DNA of 16,170 bases from Psychromonas sp. (GTDB taxonomy: Bacteria > Pseudomonadota > Gammaproteobacteria > Enterobacterales > Psychromonadaceae), in the NCBI GenBank assembly GCA_023145575.1, contig JAGLDN010000060.1, positions 1 through 16,170 on the forward strand, in the 5' to 3' direction. Below are positions 6,869-14,981 of this stretch, piece by piece. Each line of letters starts with the position of its first letter. Within the stretch, counting starts at the first letter, position 1. The notes below the pieces were generated by a model. It saw only the letters and a program-made list of their open reading frames with translations, searched no databases and had not been told where the DNA came from. The translations under genes were made by a program, and so were the position numbers.

Positions 6869-9217
6869 GTGCTATCAAAAGGCTTTTTTTTTTCGCGGAT
6901 AATTAATAAATTTTGGGTATCGACACAATATGTACCAACTAACATTATTCAGGAATTAGACCTTGATTTATCAAGGCCGATAATTTATGTCGTTCAAAGA
7001 AATAGTGCCAGTGATTTACTTGGATTACAGTCAAGTTGTTTAAAAGCAGGGCTTCCCGATCCTTATAAACCTATTGAGGTGAATGGACAAATACTCAATG
7101 CAATAATTTTTCTTGAAGACTGGTCCTTATTTTCATATGACGTCGTTCAAACAAGAGAAGCTCCTTATTTTTCACAATATCAAAAATTGCTAGAATTACA
7201 CAGAGACTCGCCTACGCTCGATGTCCAACTTGTACCTGTTAGCTTTTCATGGGGAAGAAACCCTGGAAAGGATGGTCGTAAATTTTGGTTTTCTTTTAAA
7301 GAGCCAAACAAACAAGGTGCTTTTTATAAGGCATTTATAGTCATGTCAAATGCAAAAGATCATCTGGTACGTTTCAATAAGCCCATTTCAGTTGTACAGA
7401 TTGTCAAACGAGGGGGCAATAAAAATGAGCTTGCCTATAAACTTGCTCGAATAGCATTAAGCTATTTTGGTATTCAAAAACGCAGTAGTATTGGCCCAAG
7501 GTTGCCTAATCGTAATGCGATGATCAAGTCCATTATAAAACAAAGTAAATTGCAAAAAATAATAGAAGAGATTGCTCAAAAAGAAGGGATAACAACTCTA
7601 CAAGTCGAAGATCAGTGCCAGCGTTATTTAAGAGAGATTAGTGCTAATTTTTCATACCCATTTTTGCGCCTGTTAAAAATGTTATTTAGTATTGTATGGA
7701 ATAAGTTGTATAAAGGCATTGAAATAAACAATGCTGAATCAGTGAGGCGTGCAAGCCAAACGGGTGCTGAAATTATTTATATGCCTTGTCATAGGAGTCA
7801 TGCAGACTACCTTTTGATGTCATATTTATTGATTCTGCAAGGGCTTGTGGCGCCACATATTGCGGCGGGTGTCAATTTAAACTTCTTTCCTGCGGGATCT
7901 GTCTTTAGACGCTGCGGTGCTTTCTTTTTACGCCGTTCTTTTAAAGGTAACCCATTATACACTCAGGTTTTTAAAGCCTATTTTGCAATGCTTTTTAAAC
8001 AAGGATATCCAATAGAGTTTTTTCCTGAAGGCGGTCGAAGTAGAACGGGATGTCTACTTCCGCCCCAAATTGGATTGCTTTCAATCTCTTTGCAAACTTA
8101 TCTTGTGGAGCCTGAACGTAATTTAATTATTATACCAGTGTATATTGGCTATGATCATATTATGGAAGTGAACACCTATCACAAAGAAATGGCAGGACAA
8201 AAAAAGAAAAAAGAAAATGCATGGCAAATGCTTAACATTGTTAAAAACTTGAGCAATTTTGGGCGCGTATTTGTAAACTTTGGTCAGCCAATTAATGTTA
8301 AAAAATATTTCGATGTTAATCTTCCTGATTGGAAGCAACGCACGTTAACAAAGCATGAATTTAATCAACAAGTGAGAATAATTTCAAATGACGTTATGAT
8401 AGGCATTAATAACGCATGTGCTGTAAATGCGCTTCCTTTTTGCGCACTAATCTTACTTTCGGATGGAAGGAGGAAAATGATAAAGTCACACCTACTTGAT
8501 AATATCAAAAAACATCAGCAATTATTATCATTTATTATTAAAGGTAGCTTAGTAACATATTCAAAAGAGAGCCCTGCAACAATTTATAAACAAGCATTGG
8601 ATCTTGGTAAATTTACAGAAACAGAAAATTTTGTGAGTTTGACTCAACAGCAAGCTATTATCTTGAGTTATTATCGTAATAACATCATTCATCTTTTTAT
8701 ACCAAGTGCGATGATTTGCTCTGTTGTTCGCTATCTTTTATGGAAAAGGTTGCCAGTAAATAATAAAAATATAGTTCGATTTTGTCAAAAAATCTACCCG
8801 TTATTGCAAGCAGAATACTTTTTAGATGATCATGCAAGTTTAGATGAAATTTCTCATGACAATCTCTTATATTTAACGAATATAGGAGTATTGATAGTCG
8901 AAGGAGGCACTTATCATATTCAAAATGTGTTGTTAATGAATGTATTAATGGGGCATATCAAGGAAGCCTATTTACGGTATCAAGTTGGGATCGGCACATT
9001 ATTTGCCAATTTATCCAATTGGGAAGCGTTAAATCAAAAAGAGCACCAAGCGCTGTGTAAAAAGGAATTGCAGTTATCGAGCATTGAGCCCTTTGATCCA
9101 ATAGTAAATCAAGTGTTGGTTGTATCTCTGAAAAAAAGATATCCAGATTTTCTTGATAAAAACGAAACAAAATTATTGATAGATTTATTTTTTACATGGA
9201 ATGCTATTGGTTACTGA
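6869..9217 (+). CDS. plsB: Glycerol-3-phosphate 1-O-acyltransferase PlsB
   Basis: This membrane-associated enzyme acylates sn-glycerol-3-phosphate to 1-acyl-glycerol-3-phosphate (lysophosphatidate), the first committed step of phospholipid synthesis. It has 782 residues (E. coli, 807) and aligns along its whole length. Acyltransferase block I is HRSHAD (His308, Asp313; E. coli His306/Asp311). Block II is GAFFLRR (350-356), block III is FPEGGRSRTG (385-394) and block IV is VYIGYDH (424-430). N-terminal SRPIIYVVQ, LDVQLVPVS and IGPRLP, and C-terminal YYRNNIIHL, are also family segments. The start is GTG with AGAGG (6856-6860) 8 bases upstream. It stands alone, with over 400 bases of repeat-rich sequence on each side. 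Confidence 0.96.
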   Translation: MLSKGFFFSRIINKFWVSTQYVPTNIIQELDLDLSRPIIYVVQRNSASDLLGLQSSCLKAGLPDPYKPIEVNGQILNAIIFLEDWSLFSYDVVQTREAPYFSQYQKLLELHRDSPTLDVQLVPVSFSWGRNPGKDGRKFWFSFKEPNKQGAFYKAFIVMSNAKDHLVRFNKPISVVQIVKRGGNKNELAYKLARIALSYFGIQKRSSIGPRLPNRNAMIKSIIKQSKLQKIIEEIAQKEGITTLQVEDQCQRYLREISANFSYPFLRLLKMLFSIVWNKLYKGIEINNAESVRRASQTGAEIIYMPCHRSHADYLLMSYLLILQGLVAPHIAAGVNLNFFPAGSVFRRCGAFFLRRSFKGNPLYTQVFKAYFAMLFKQGYPIEFFPEGGRSRTGCLLPPQIGLLSISLQTYLVEPERNLIIIPVYIGYDHIMEVNTYHKEMAGQKKKKENAWQMLNIVKNLSNFGRVFVNFGQPINVKKYFDVNLPDWKQRTLTKHEFNQQVRIISNDVMIGINNACAVNALPFCALILLSDGRRKMIKSHLLDNIKKHQQLLSFIIKGSLVTYSKESPATIYKQALDLGKFTETENFVSLTQQQAIILSYYRNNIIHLFIPSAMICSVVRYLLWKRLPVNNKNIVRFCQKIYPLLQAEYFLDDHASLDEISHDNLLYLTNIGVLIVEGGTYHIQNVLLMNVLMGHIKEAYLRYQVGIGTLFANLSNWEALNQKEHQALCKKELQLSSIEPFDPIVNQVLVVSLKKRYPDFLDKNETKLLIDLFFTWNAIGY

Positions 9218-9235
9218 TATTATTTAGTTAAAACC

Positions 9236-9310
9236 TATATTTGCTGTTATGCTTTACCTAGCATCTTTACGTCTGATAGGCATATACCCGTTATCATTCA
9301 AGGTACAAAA
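9236..9310 (+). repeat. Dispersed repeat fragments, right-half and left terminus
   Basis: TATATTTGCTGTTATGCTTTACC and CATCTTTACGTC (9236-9275) resemble a right half with an internal deletion. From 9283 a left-type terminus starts: TATACCCGTTATCATTCAAG, similar to 6519. From memory, TATACCCGTCATACTTCAAG-type sequences are common in intergenic DNA of Yersinia, Serratia and Photorhabdus; this was not searched. Confidence 0.4.
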
Positions 9311-9440
9311 TATAGTCAGTGTTGAGGTAAACAGGTCCTAGACGGAATGCTTCTGATCTAGCTGGATCTATCGATATTTGTCTCGGTTGAAAATGTTTTC
9401 CTCAAAGCTTGTCCGTTGGGGCGACAGATCTAAAACTATT

Positions 9441-9577
9441 AATGTTTGAATATGACTTTTTCATTTAAACGCCGGCAATTTATTAACGTAGTTAATTAAT
9501 GATAAGATTGCTTGGGAGTGTTTGATAAGGGCTAAACATTAAAGTTTAAATGTCTTTTTATTTAAACTACCGACAAA
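9441..9577. repeat. Two diverged stem-loops in direct repeat upstream of the rhodanese gene
   Basis: Unit A (9441-9478) has GTTTGAA...TTTAAAC (9444-9450/9464-9470). Unit B (9541-9576) has a perfect GTTTAAA...TTTAAAC pair (9544-9550/9561-9567) around a T-rich loop. Both continue with related CGCCGGCAA/TACCGACAA sequence. The units are about 100 bases apart and clearly duplicates of one sequence. Function is unknown. Confidence 0.5.
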
Positions 9578-9701
9578 CGATTAGCTTCGCTACTCGTTGA
9601 GTGAACATCAAACTGCGCCTTGTCCGAGTGTCTGATTTGCCGACTAAATAAAGCACTTTGATTGGTAACGGGTACATATTACAATTTAAAGAGAGTACAT
9701 A

Positions 9702-10097
9702 ATGATAACAGGAAAAGAACTCGCTGAAAAAACAAGACCATTAGTTAAAGAAGTCGATATTCACCAATTAAAAGAAGTAATGGCGCACGATGAAAATGCT
9801 GTCGTTATAGATATTCGTGAATCTGTAGAAAGATCGGTTGGTTATATTGTAAATACAATTCATATTCCAAGAGGTGTATTGGAAATGAAAATTGCCGAAC
9901 ATGACGATATTGTTTCTCGATTTCCAACGCTTGAAGCATTGGGAGAACAGCCGATTTATTTAATTTGTAGATCAAGTGGACGATCGGTGCTCTCGGCATT
10001 AGCATTAGATAAAATGGGTTTCAAAAAAGTATATTCTGTCGCTGGTGGGATAATGGCATGGGAAGATGCGGGCTATGACTATCACGTTGTTTATTAG
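9702..10097 (+). CDS. Single-domain rhodanese-like sulfurtransferase
   Basis: A 131-residue protein with one rhodanese domain from about residue 20 to the end and no signal peptide. It shows VVIDIRE (34-40), HIPRGVLEMKI (54-64), the active-site loop CRSSGRS with Cys89, and VAGGIMAWEDAGY near the C-terminus. A catalytic cysteine with this short loop supports transfer of sulfane sulfur to a thiol acceptor, as in GlpE and PspE. The GHIPGA motif before the loop is altered to GYIVNTIHIP. The glp-gene neighbourhood recalls GlpE, but GlpE is smaller (108 residues) and this sequence is not obviously it, so no symbol is given. GAGAG lies about 6 bases before the ATG. A possible promoter is TTGATT (9658-9663) with TACAAT (9680-9685), which would give a very short leader. 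It is probably monocistronic. Confidence 0.85.
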   Translation: MITGKELAEKTRPLVKEVDIHQLKEVMAHDENAVVIDIRESVERSVGYIVNTIHIPRGVLEMKIAEHDDIVSRFPTLEALGEQPIYLICRSSGRSVLSALALDKMGFKKVYSVAGGIMAWEDAGYDYHVVY

Positions 10098-10290
10098 ATA
10101 TACCCATGTGAAGTAAAGATGTTTATCAGGCACTTGTTCTAATTTCAAAGCAAGGCACAATAACGGCTAATTGCGACCTTTATTTAAAATGTTGTCACGC
10201 TGAGTGGCTTTCGAGCCTTGCCCATATCTAGATCGTTATAAAAAACTTATACATAGAAGGACTAGTATTTAAAGTTATGTCGAGTGACTT
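10098..10290 (-). repeat. Dispersed intergenic repeat, copy R4, inverted
   Basis: Read on the minus strand it ends with TTATTGTGCCTTGCTTTGA and TTTACTTCACATGGGTATA (10098-10165), as in R1. Its left part contains ACTAGTCCTTCTATGTATAAG and TTTTTTATAACG (10238-10275), matching the corresponding R1 sequence ACTAGTTATTCTACATAAAG...TTTTATAAC. A GGCT-CGAA-AGCC hairpin sits centrally. It begins directly at the rhodanese stop codon, so the repeat terminus forms the 3' flank of that gene. Confidence 0.6.
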
Positions 10291-10329
10291 GGCACAGTTA
10301 TTCAATCTGATTTTTAACCTTGAGGCAAG

Positions 10330-10361
10330 ATCGGTATAGGTTTACCGATTTGTTTTCTTTT
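10330..10361 (+). terminator. Terminator-like hairpin in the trkH upstream region
   Basis: ATCGGTA (10330-10336) pairs with TACCGAT (10343-10349) over a 6-base loop and is followed by TTTGTTTTCTTTTC. This has the form of an intrinsic terminator, 70-80 bases before trkH. It may end upstream transcripts. If a promoter such as TTGGCA (10289-10294) with TTTTAA (10312-10317) is real, it could act as a trkH attenuator. Confidence 0.5.
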
Positions 10362-10429
10362 CACAAGTAAAATTTGAAATACAAGGACGTTTTTTTGAAA
10401 AAGATACTTATTCTAGTTAAGCGAAATAA

Positions 10430-11887
10430 GTGCATTTTCGCTCGATAATTCGAATTGTTGGTATGCTGATTGGGCTTTTTAGCCTCACAATGCTTCCGCC
10501 TATCCTTATTGCTTACATTTATGGTGATGGCGGTGGGAATGATTTTCTGTCCGCATTTACCGTAACCCTAATGATCGGTCTCATGCTTTGGTATTCTAAT
10601 CGTAATTCTAAAGTTGACTTAAAAGTGCGTGAAGGCTTTGTTATTGTTGTTCTTTTTTGGGCTACGCTTGGCAGTGTTGGTGCTATCCCTTTTTTAATGA
10701 GCTCAAGTATAAACATGTCTCTAGCGTCATCCTTTTTTGAATCATTTTCTGGACTAACAACAACAGGTGCAACCGTTATTGAAAACCTAAATAACGTGCC
10801 TAAATCTATTTTATTTTATCGACAAATGTTGCAATGGTTTGGTGGCATGGGAATAATTGTTTTAGCCGTAGCGGTTTTACCCATGTTAGGTATTGGGGGT
10901 ATGCAGCTTTATCGCGCTGAAACACCCGGTCCAGTAAAAGATACTAAAATGACGCCAAGAATCGCAGAAACAGCTAAGGCGCTTTGGTATGTTTACTTAT
11001 CTTTAACCATTGCATGCCTTTTATCATTTTGGCTTGCTGGCATGTCCCTATTTGATGCGATTTGTCATAGTTTCTCAACCGTTTCAATCGGTGGTTTTTC
11101 GACTTATAATGATAGTATTGGACACTTTCACAGTGGTATAATTAACTTCATTACCGTTGTTTTCCTACTAATTTCAGGAATTAACTACACCCTACATTTT
11201 TCTTCATTTTCTGCTGAAAAATTTAGTCTTAAGATCTATCGAGAAGATCCTGAAGTGCGGGCTTTTCTTGGTATTCAGTTAGCGCTAACTCTCATTTGTT
11301 TCATTATGTTACTCAATCATGGTAATTACAATTCATACGAAGAGGCTTTTTCTCAATCTTTATTTCAGTCAGTATCAATCGAAACAACTGCGGGTTTTAC
11401 AACGACTATTTTTTCAAATTGGCCTTTATTTCTACCCGTTTTGTTGATCAGTTCAAGTTTTATTGGTGGTTGTGCCGGCTCGACTGGTGGTGGTCTAAAA
11501 GTGATTAGAATATTACTTTTAGGTTTACAGGGAATGCGTGAGTTAAAGCGTTTAGTTCATCCAAAAGGAATTTTCAAAATTAAATTAGGTAATAAACCAA
11601 TGTCAGATAGTGTTGTAGAAGCTGTTTGGGGATTTTTTTCAACCTATACGTTGGTTTTTTTTGTGTGCATGATTGCGCTGTTGATGACAGGTATGAATGA
11701 GTTAAGTTCTTTTTCAGCAACCATTGCCATGCTTAATAATTTAGGTCCAGGTTTAGGCGCAGTTGCTATACATTTCAATAAAGTGGGAGATGCGTCAAAG
11801 TGGGTAATGATCATCACTATGCTATTTGGGCGATTAGAAATATTTACATTGCTTGTTTTATTTACCCCAGTTTTTTGGAAGAGTTAA
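10430..11887 (+). CDS. trkH: Trk potassium uptake system membrane subunit TrkH
   Basis: This is the inner-membrane channel subunit that moves K+ in the Trk system, gated by cytosolic TrkA (not in this window). It has 485 residues and is colinear with E. coli TrkH (483), with the same MHFR start. The four pore-loop filters are TTTGAT (110-115, Gly113), SIGGFS (219-224), TAGFTT (320-325) and NLGPGLG (437-443). Other conserved segments are FYRQMLQWFGGMGIIVLAVAVLP, GGMQLYRAE, FIGGCAGSTGGGLKVIRILLL and ELKRLVHP. The start is GTG. An in-frame TAA at 10427-10429, just before it, rules out an upstream start, and the ribosome site is weak. The stop abuts the hemG ATG, so the two genes are co-transcribed, as in E. 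coli. Confidence 0.96.
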   Translation: MHFRSIIRIVGMLIGLFSLTMLPPILIAYIYGDGGGNDFLSAFTVTLMIGLMLWYSNRNSKVDLKVREGFVIVVLFWATLGSVGAIPFLMSSSINMSLASSFFESFSGLTTTGATVIENLNNVPKSILFYRQMLQWFGGMGIIVLAVAVLPMLGIGGMQLYRAETPGPVKDTKMTPRIAETAKALWYVYLSLTIACLLSFWLAGMSLFDAICHSFSTVSIGGFSTYNDSIGHFHSGIINFITVVFLLISGINYTLHFSSFSAEKFSLKIYREDPEVRAFLGIQLALTLICFIMLLNHGNYNSYEEAFSQSLFQSVSIETTAGFTTTIFSNWPLFLPVLLISSSFIGGCAGSTGGGLKVIRILLLGLQGMRELKRLVHPKGIFKIKLGNKPMSDSVVEAVWGFFSTYTLVFFVCMIALLMTGMNELSSFSATIAMLNNLGPGLGAVAIHFNKVGDASKWVMIITMLFGRLEIFTLLVLFTPVFWKS

Positions 11888-12409
11888 ATGTCATTAAAAA
11901 CACTTATTTTATATTCCTCAGTGGATGGTCAAACAGTCAAGATAATTGATTACATTACCCGCTCTCTTGAAGGCGAAGTGGTACACTATAATATTGATTT
12001 AGATCCTTTTGTTGATTTTACACAATTTGATAAAGTATTAATTGGCGGATCAATTCGCTATGGTAATTTTAGGCCAAATTTAATTGAGTTTATTAATGCA
12101 AATAAAAAATCGCTTAATCTTTTACCAAATGCTTTTTTCCTCGTGTGCTTAACCGCGAGGCAACATGAAAAATCGGCACCAAGCAACAATGCATATATGC
12201 TTAAGTTTGACAAATTATCACAATGGCACCCGCAATTAAAAGGTGTTTTTGCTGGTGCTCTTTTATACTCACGGTATAATTGGTGGCAAACTTTAATTAT
12301 TCAATTCATTATGAGAGTAACAGGTGGTAGCACTGATAAAAGCCAAGATATAGAGCTCACAAATTGGGCGAGAGTTGATGCTTTTACAAGTAAATTTCTC
12401 GCTTTATAG
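11888..12409 (+). CDS. hemG: Menaquinone-dependent protoporphyrinogen IX dehydrogenase HemG
   Basis: This FMN-binding flavodoxin-like enzyme oxidises protoporphyrinogen IX to protoporphyrin IX in haem synthesis, passing electrons to quinone at the inner membrane. It has 173 residues (E. coli, 181). The phosphate-binding loop is SSVDGQT (10-16; E. coli STRDGQT). LIGGSIRYG (51-59), AFFLVCLTAR (82-91) and FAGALLYSRYNWW (121-133) follow. The segment LIIQFIMRVTGGSTD (136-150) belongs to the extra loop that marks HemG off from ordinary flavodoxins. The ATG follows the trkH stop with no gap, so it is probably translated by coupling. Confidence 0.93.
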   Translation: MSLKTLILYSSVDGQTVKIIDYITRSLEGEVVHYNIDLDPFVDFTQFDKVLIGGSIRYGNFRPNLIEFINANKKSLNLLPNAFFLVCLTARQHEKSAPSNNAYMLKFDKLSQWHPQLKGVFAGALLYSRYNWWQTLIIQFIMRVTGGSTDKSQDIELTNWARVDAFTSKFLAL

Positions 12410-12423
12410 GTAGGATGGAAAAT

Positions 12424-13851
12424 ATGATTTTTAAATCACGAATGTTAATTACAATATTATTGCTCATGGGCATTGGTTTTGTGATTGTTGCGGTTTCAAG
12501 CATTGAAATTGCAAAAGAGAGTAGATTAAAATCTCTTACCGAGCAGGAGCTTCCGTTAATACTTGAAAACGCCCAATTAAATATCGAGAAAACGCTATTA
12601 AGACCACAAGTAATTGCTTCTGTGATGTCGAATGATATTTTTTTACATGATTGGATTGAAAATGGATCTAAAAATATTAATAAAATTACTGATTACCTGA
12701 GCCAAATAAAAAAAGAAGATGACTTATATACAGCATTTGTTGTTTTAGACAGCAATCATCAATATTTTCATGGAAAAGGTATATTATCAATATGGCCCGA
12801 AAGGTGGGTTAAAGATAATTGGTATTTTAGACTTAAAAATAGCGCCAAGTCGTCTGAGGTTAACTTAGGGCGTAATTTGGACAAAAATAAAATGATATTT
12901 TTTATTAATCATAAAATTATAAATGCACAAAATAAATTGATTGGGATCGCTGGTGTTGGTTTAAATATTAATAAAATAATAACTAAACTAAAAATATATT
13001 CTAATGAATATGGCAAATATGCTTATTTATTAAACACCAAGGGGGAGTTGGTTTTATCACAAAAGGAAGGTGATACGTTATTACATGAACAACGAAACGA
13101 GGCATTAAAACGGTTTGCTTTACAATCACTGGGAGGGAATAAAAAGCTTTTTACTTATCACACTAGTGGCACAGAATATCTTGTTGCGATGCATTATCTC
13201 AAAAGGTTAAATCTAATTTTATGTATCGATTTGCCGGTTAAAAATGTCACTAATCCCATGGTTAGGTCGATTATCATTACGGCCATTGTGGGCTGTTTTT
13301 TGTTGTGTTTTATTTTGTATTTAATTTTCAAAATGATGAATATATATCAGTCAAGATTAGAGGATGCTGCATGGTATGATCAACTCACGGGTCTTCTTAA
13401 CCGCCGATTTTTTATTGAAAAATACATCAAGGAAGATGAGCGTCATCTTCGTAGTCAGCGAGATATGATGCTATTTATGGTTGATATTGACTCATTTAAG
13501 GATGTAAATGATCGTTTAGGGCATATTTGCGGTGATGCTGTGTTGGTGCGATGCGCTAAAATAATGCACGAAACAATGCGCTTGACGGATGTGATTTCGA
13601 GGTGGGGTGGTGAAGAGTTTATGTTGTTATTGCCTGAAACGTCTTTAAAGAAATCAATTACAGTTGCACAGAGACTAAAAGATTTAATAGCAAAAGATGC
13701 AAAATTAATTGCCCTTACAAAAAAAGGTATAACAATAAGCATTGGCTTATATCCTTATTGCGCAGGAGAAACTATGGATTGGCATTTGGAAATGGTTGAT
13801 AAAAATTTATATAAAGCAAAAAAAGCGGGTCGAAATTGTATTATGTATTAG
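12424..13851 (+). CDS. Membrane-bound diguanylate cyclase with extracytoplasmic sensor domain
   Basis: It makes cyclic di-GMP from two GTP. Start 12424 (475 residues) is favoured over the ATG at 12415 because AGGA (12412-12415) then lies 8 bases upstream. Membrane segment 1 is about 7-27 and segment 2 about 282-303. The intervening 250 residues resemble a dCACHE ligand-binding region (WVKDNWYFRL, FFINHKIINAQNKLIGIAGVGLNI), which is a fold-level judgement. The GGDEF domain (about 316-475) begins DQLTGLLNRR, has the metal-binding VDIDSFKDVND, an intact GGEEF (395-399) and the inhibitory I-site RLTD (386-389) exactly five residues before it. Activity with product inhibition is therefore expected. 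There is no EAL domain. It starts 14 bases after hemG and is probably in the trkH-hemG transcript. Confidence 0.92.
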   Translation: MIFKSRMLITILLLMGIGFVIVAVSSIEIAKESRLKSLTEQELPLILENAQLNIEKTLLRPQVIASVMSNDIFLHDWIENGSKNINKITDYLSQIKKEDDLYTAFVVLDSNHQYFHGKGILSIWPERWVKDNWYFRLKNSAKSSEVNLGRNLDKNKMIFFINHKIINAQNKLIGIAGVGLNINKIITKLKIYSNEYGKYAYLLNTKGELVLSQKEGDTLLHEQRNEALKRFALQSLGGNKKLFTYHTSGTEYLVAMHYLKRLNLILCIDLPVKNVTNPMVRSIIITAIVGCFLLCFILYLIFKMMNIYQSRLEDAAWYDQLTGLLNRRFFIEKYIKEDERHLRSQRDMMLFMVDIDSFKDVNDRLGHICGDAVLVRCAKIMHETMRLTDVISRWGGEEFMLLLPETSLKKSITVAQRLKDLIAKDAKLIALTKKGITISIGLYPYCAGETMDWHLEMVDKNLYKAKKAGRNCIMY

Positions 13852-13863
13852 CCTTTTCATTTT

Positions 13864-14900
13864 AAGTGGCAGATTCAACCGGCAAATGCATAATCGTCAT
13901 GCAGCTTGTGCTAGCATATGTTTCATCATTATTTCGAAAGATGTTTGGTATAATACCACTTTTCTTGTCCCATGATTCAACTGAATTAAATTGCTACGAA
14001 AAGCTTCATCGTGGAGTAGTTTAAAATCTGTAGATTTAGACCAATATTGTCAAAACAGTCCATTGGTATTTTCAATAAACCCTCGCTGCCATGAACAGTA
14101 TGGATCTGAAAAAATAGCCACATTCAAGTTTTTGCACACCTCTTTATGAGAGGAAAATTCCTTACCATTGTCTGCTGTGATGGCTAAATACTAAAATGGT
14201 GCTAATAATTCAATCGTTGCATCTGTCACTGTTCTCGCTAATTTATCGAAAATTCGCTTAGTTACAGTGTAACGAGCAAGTCGCTCAGCTATTGTAAGCA
14301 AGGCGCCGCTATCGCCATTACCTATGACCAAATCTGTCTACCAATCACCTACTTGAGTACGCTATTCTATACTTAGGCGATCCTTTATTTCCCCGCGTCT
14401 TGCCGACTTCTCCTTTGATCTCGAAGTATGTAACCTCACTTTCCTGCGCAAGAATTTGTAGAGCTCCTCACCTTGTTTTTTATTTTCCAAAACGAACTTA
14501 TAGATTGTTTCATGGCTGACTTTAATGGTCTTTTGAATATCACTCTTTACTCAGCCAATTATTTTCTCGGGGCTCCATTTTCTTTGAGTTTGGATGTGAT
14601 GTATTCATTCGTTTCAATCGTCATAACTGGGTAGGAAACAGCTCTTGTTTGCCTTTTAATTGTTTTGCTATTTGCCTGTATAGCACGATAAGCTCGCTTG
14701 ACAATATTGCGTTTCAACTCTCGTTAAATCGTTATTTGATGCACACCATGTTGGTTGGCTATTTTGGTTTTATTTATTGTGCTTTTATTATAGGCGTAAA
14801 GTTGGTATCTTAGGTCCTCAGTCAGTTGTTTATGTTTTTTCATTATTTGCATCTCTTGTCGGAGGAAAGGTAGTGAATATATATTCAACTGGCTACTTTT
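13864..14900 (-). mobile_element. Decayed IS30-family insertion sequence
   Basis: The proposed ends are AAGTGGCAGATTCAACC (13864-13880) and, on the minus strand, AAAGTAGCCAGTTGAAT (14883-14899). They are imperfect inverted repeats and resemble IS30-type termini. The spacing of about 1.04 kb fits the family. The only coding content is the broken transposase. The left end lies 12 bases past the diguanylate cyclase stop. No clear target duplication was seen. Confidence 0.6.
13897..14843 (-). pseudogene. IS30-family transposase, inactivated
   Basis: The minus strand from 14843 reads MKKHKQLTEDLRYQLYAYNK, the IS30 N-terminus, then ITI-stop-RELKRN, the helix-turn-helix end (normally TISRELKRN). 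After frameshifts come KVSHETIYKFV, LYKFLRRKVR and GDW-stop-TDLVIGNGDSGAL, where the stop replaces the first catalytic acid of DWE. Then follow ITADNGKEF (second catalytic Asp), SWQRGFIENTNGLF-stop-QYW (containing the catalytic Glu) and a degraded LNHGTRKV tail ending at 13897. At least four in-frame stops and at least one frameshift (total length not divisible by 3) show that it is dead. Confidence 0.85.
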
Positions 14901-14981
14901 CTAACTAATTTAAGCTATGCATTTGAGAATTGAATCTAAGAGCAATCTACCATTCCATGTTAATTCAAAATAAAAAGGTCG

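Noticed and set aside
9702..10097. Naming the rhodanese gene glpE
   Set aside because: It is longer than GlpE, has a modified loop region, and is not next to glpG or glpR; only the general domain is supported.
13742..13975. 77-codon plus-strand frame overlapping the cyclase end
   Set aside because: It is out of frame with the cyclase and runs into the IS30 end; the cyclase reading is far better supported.
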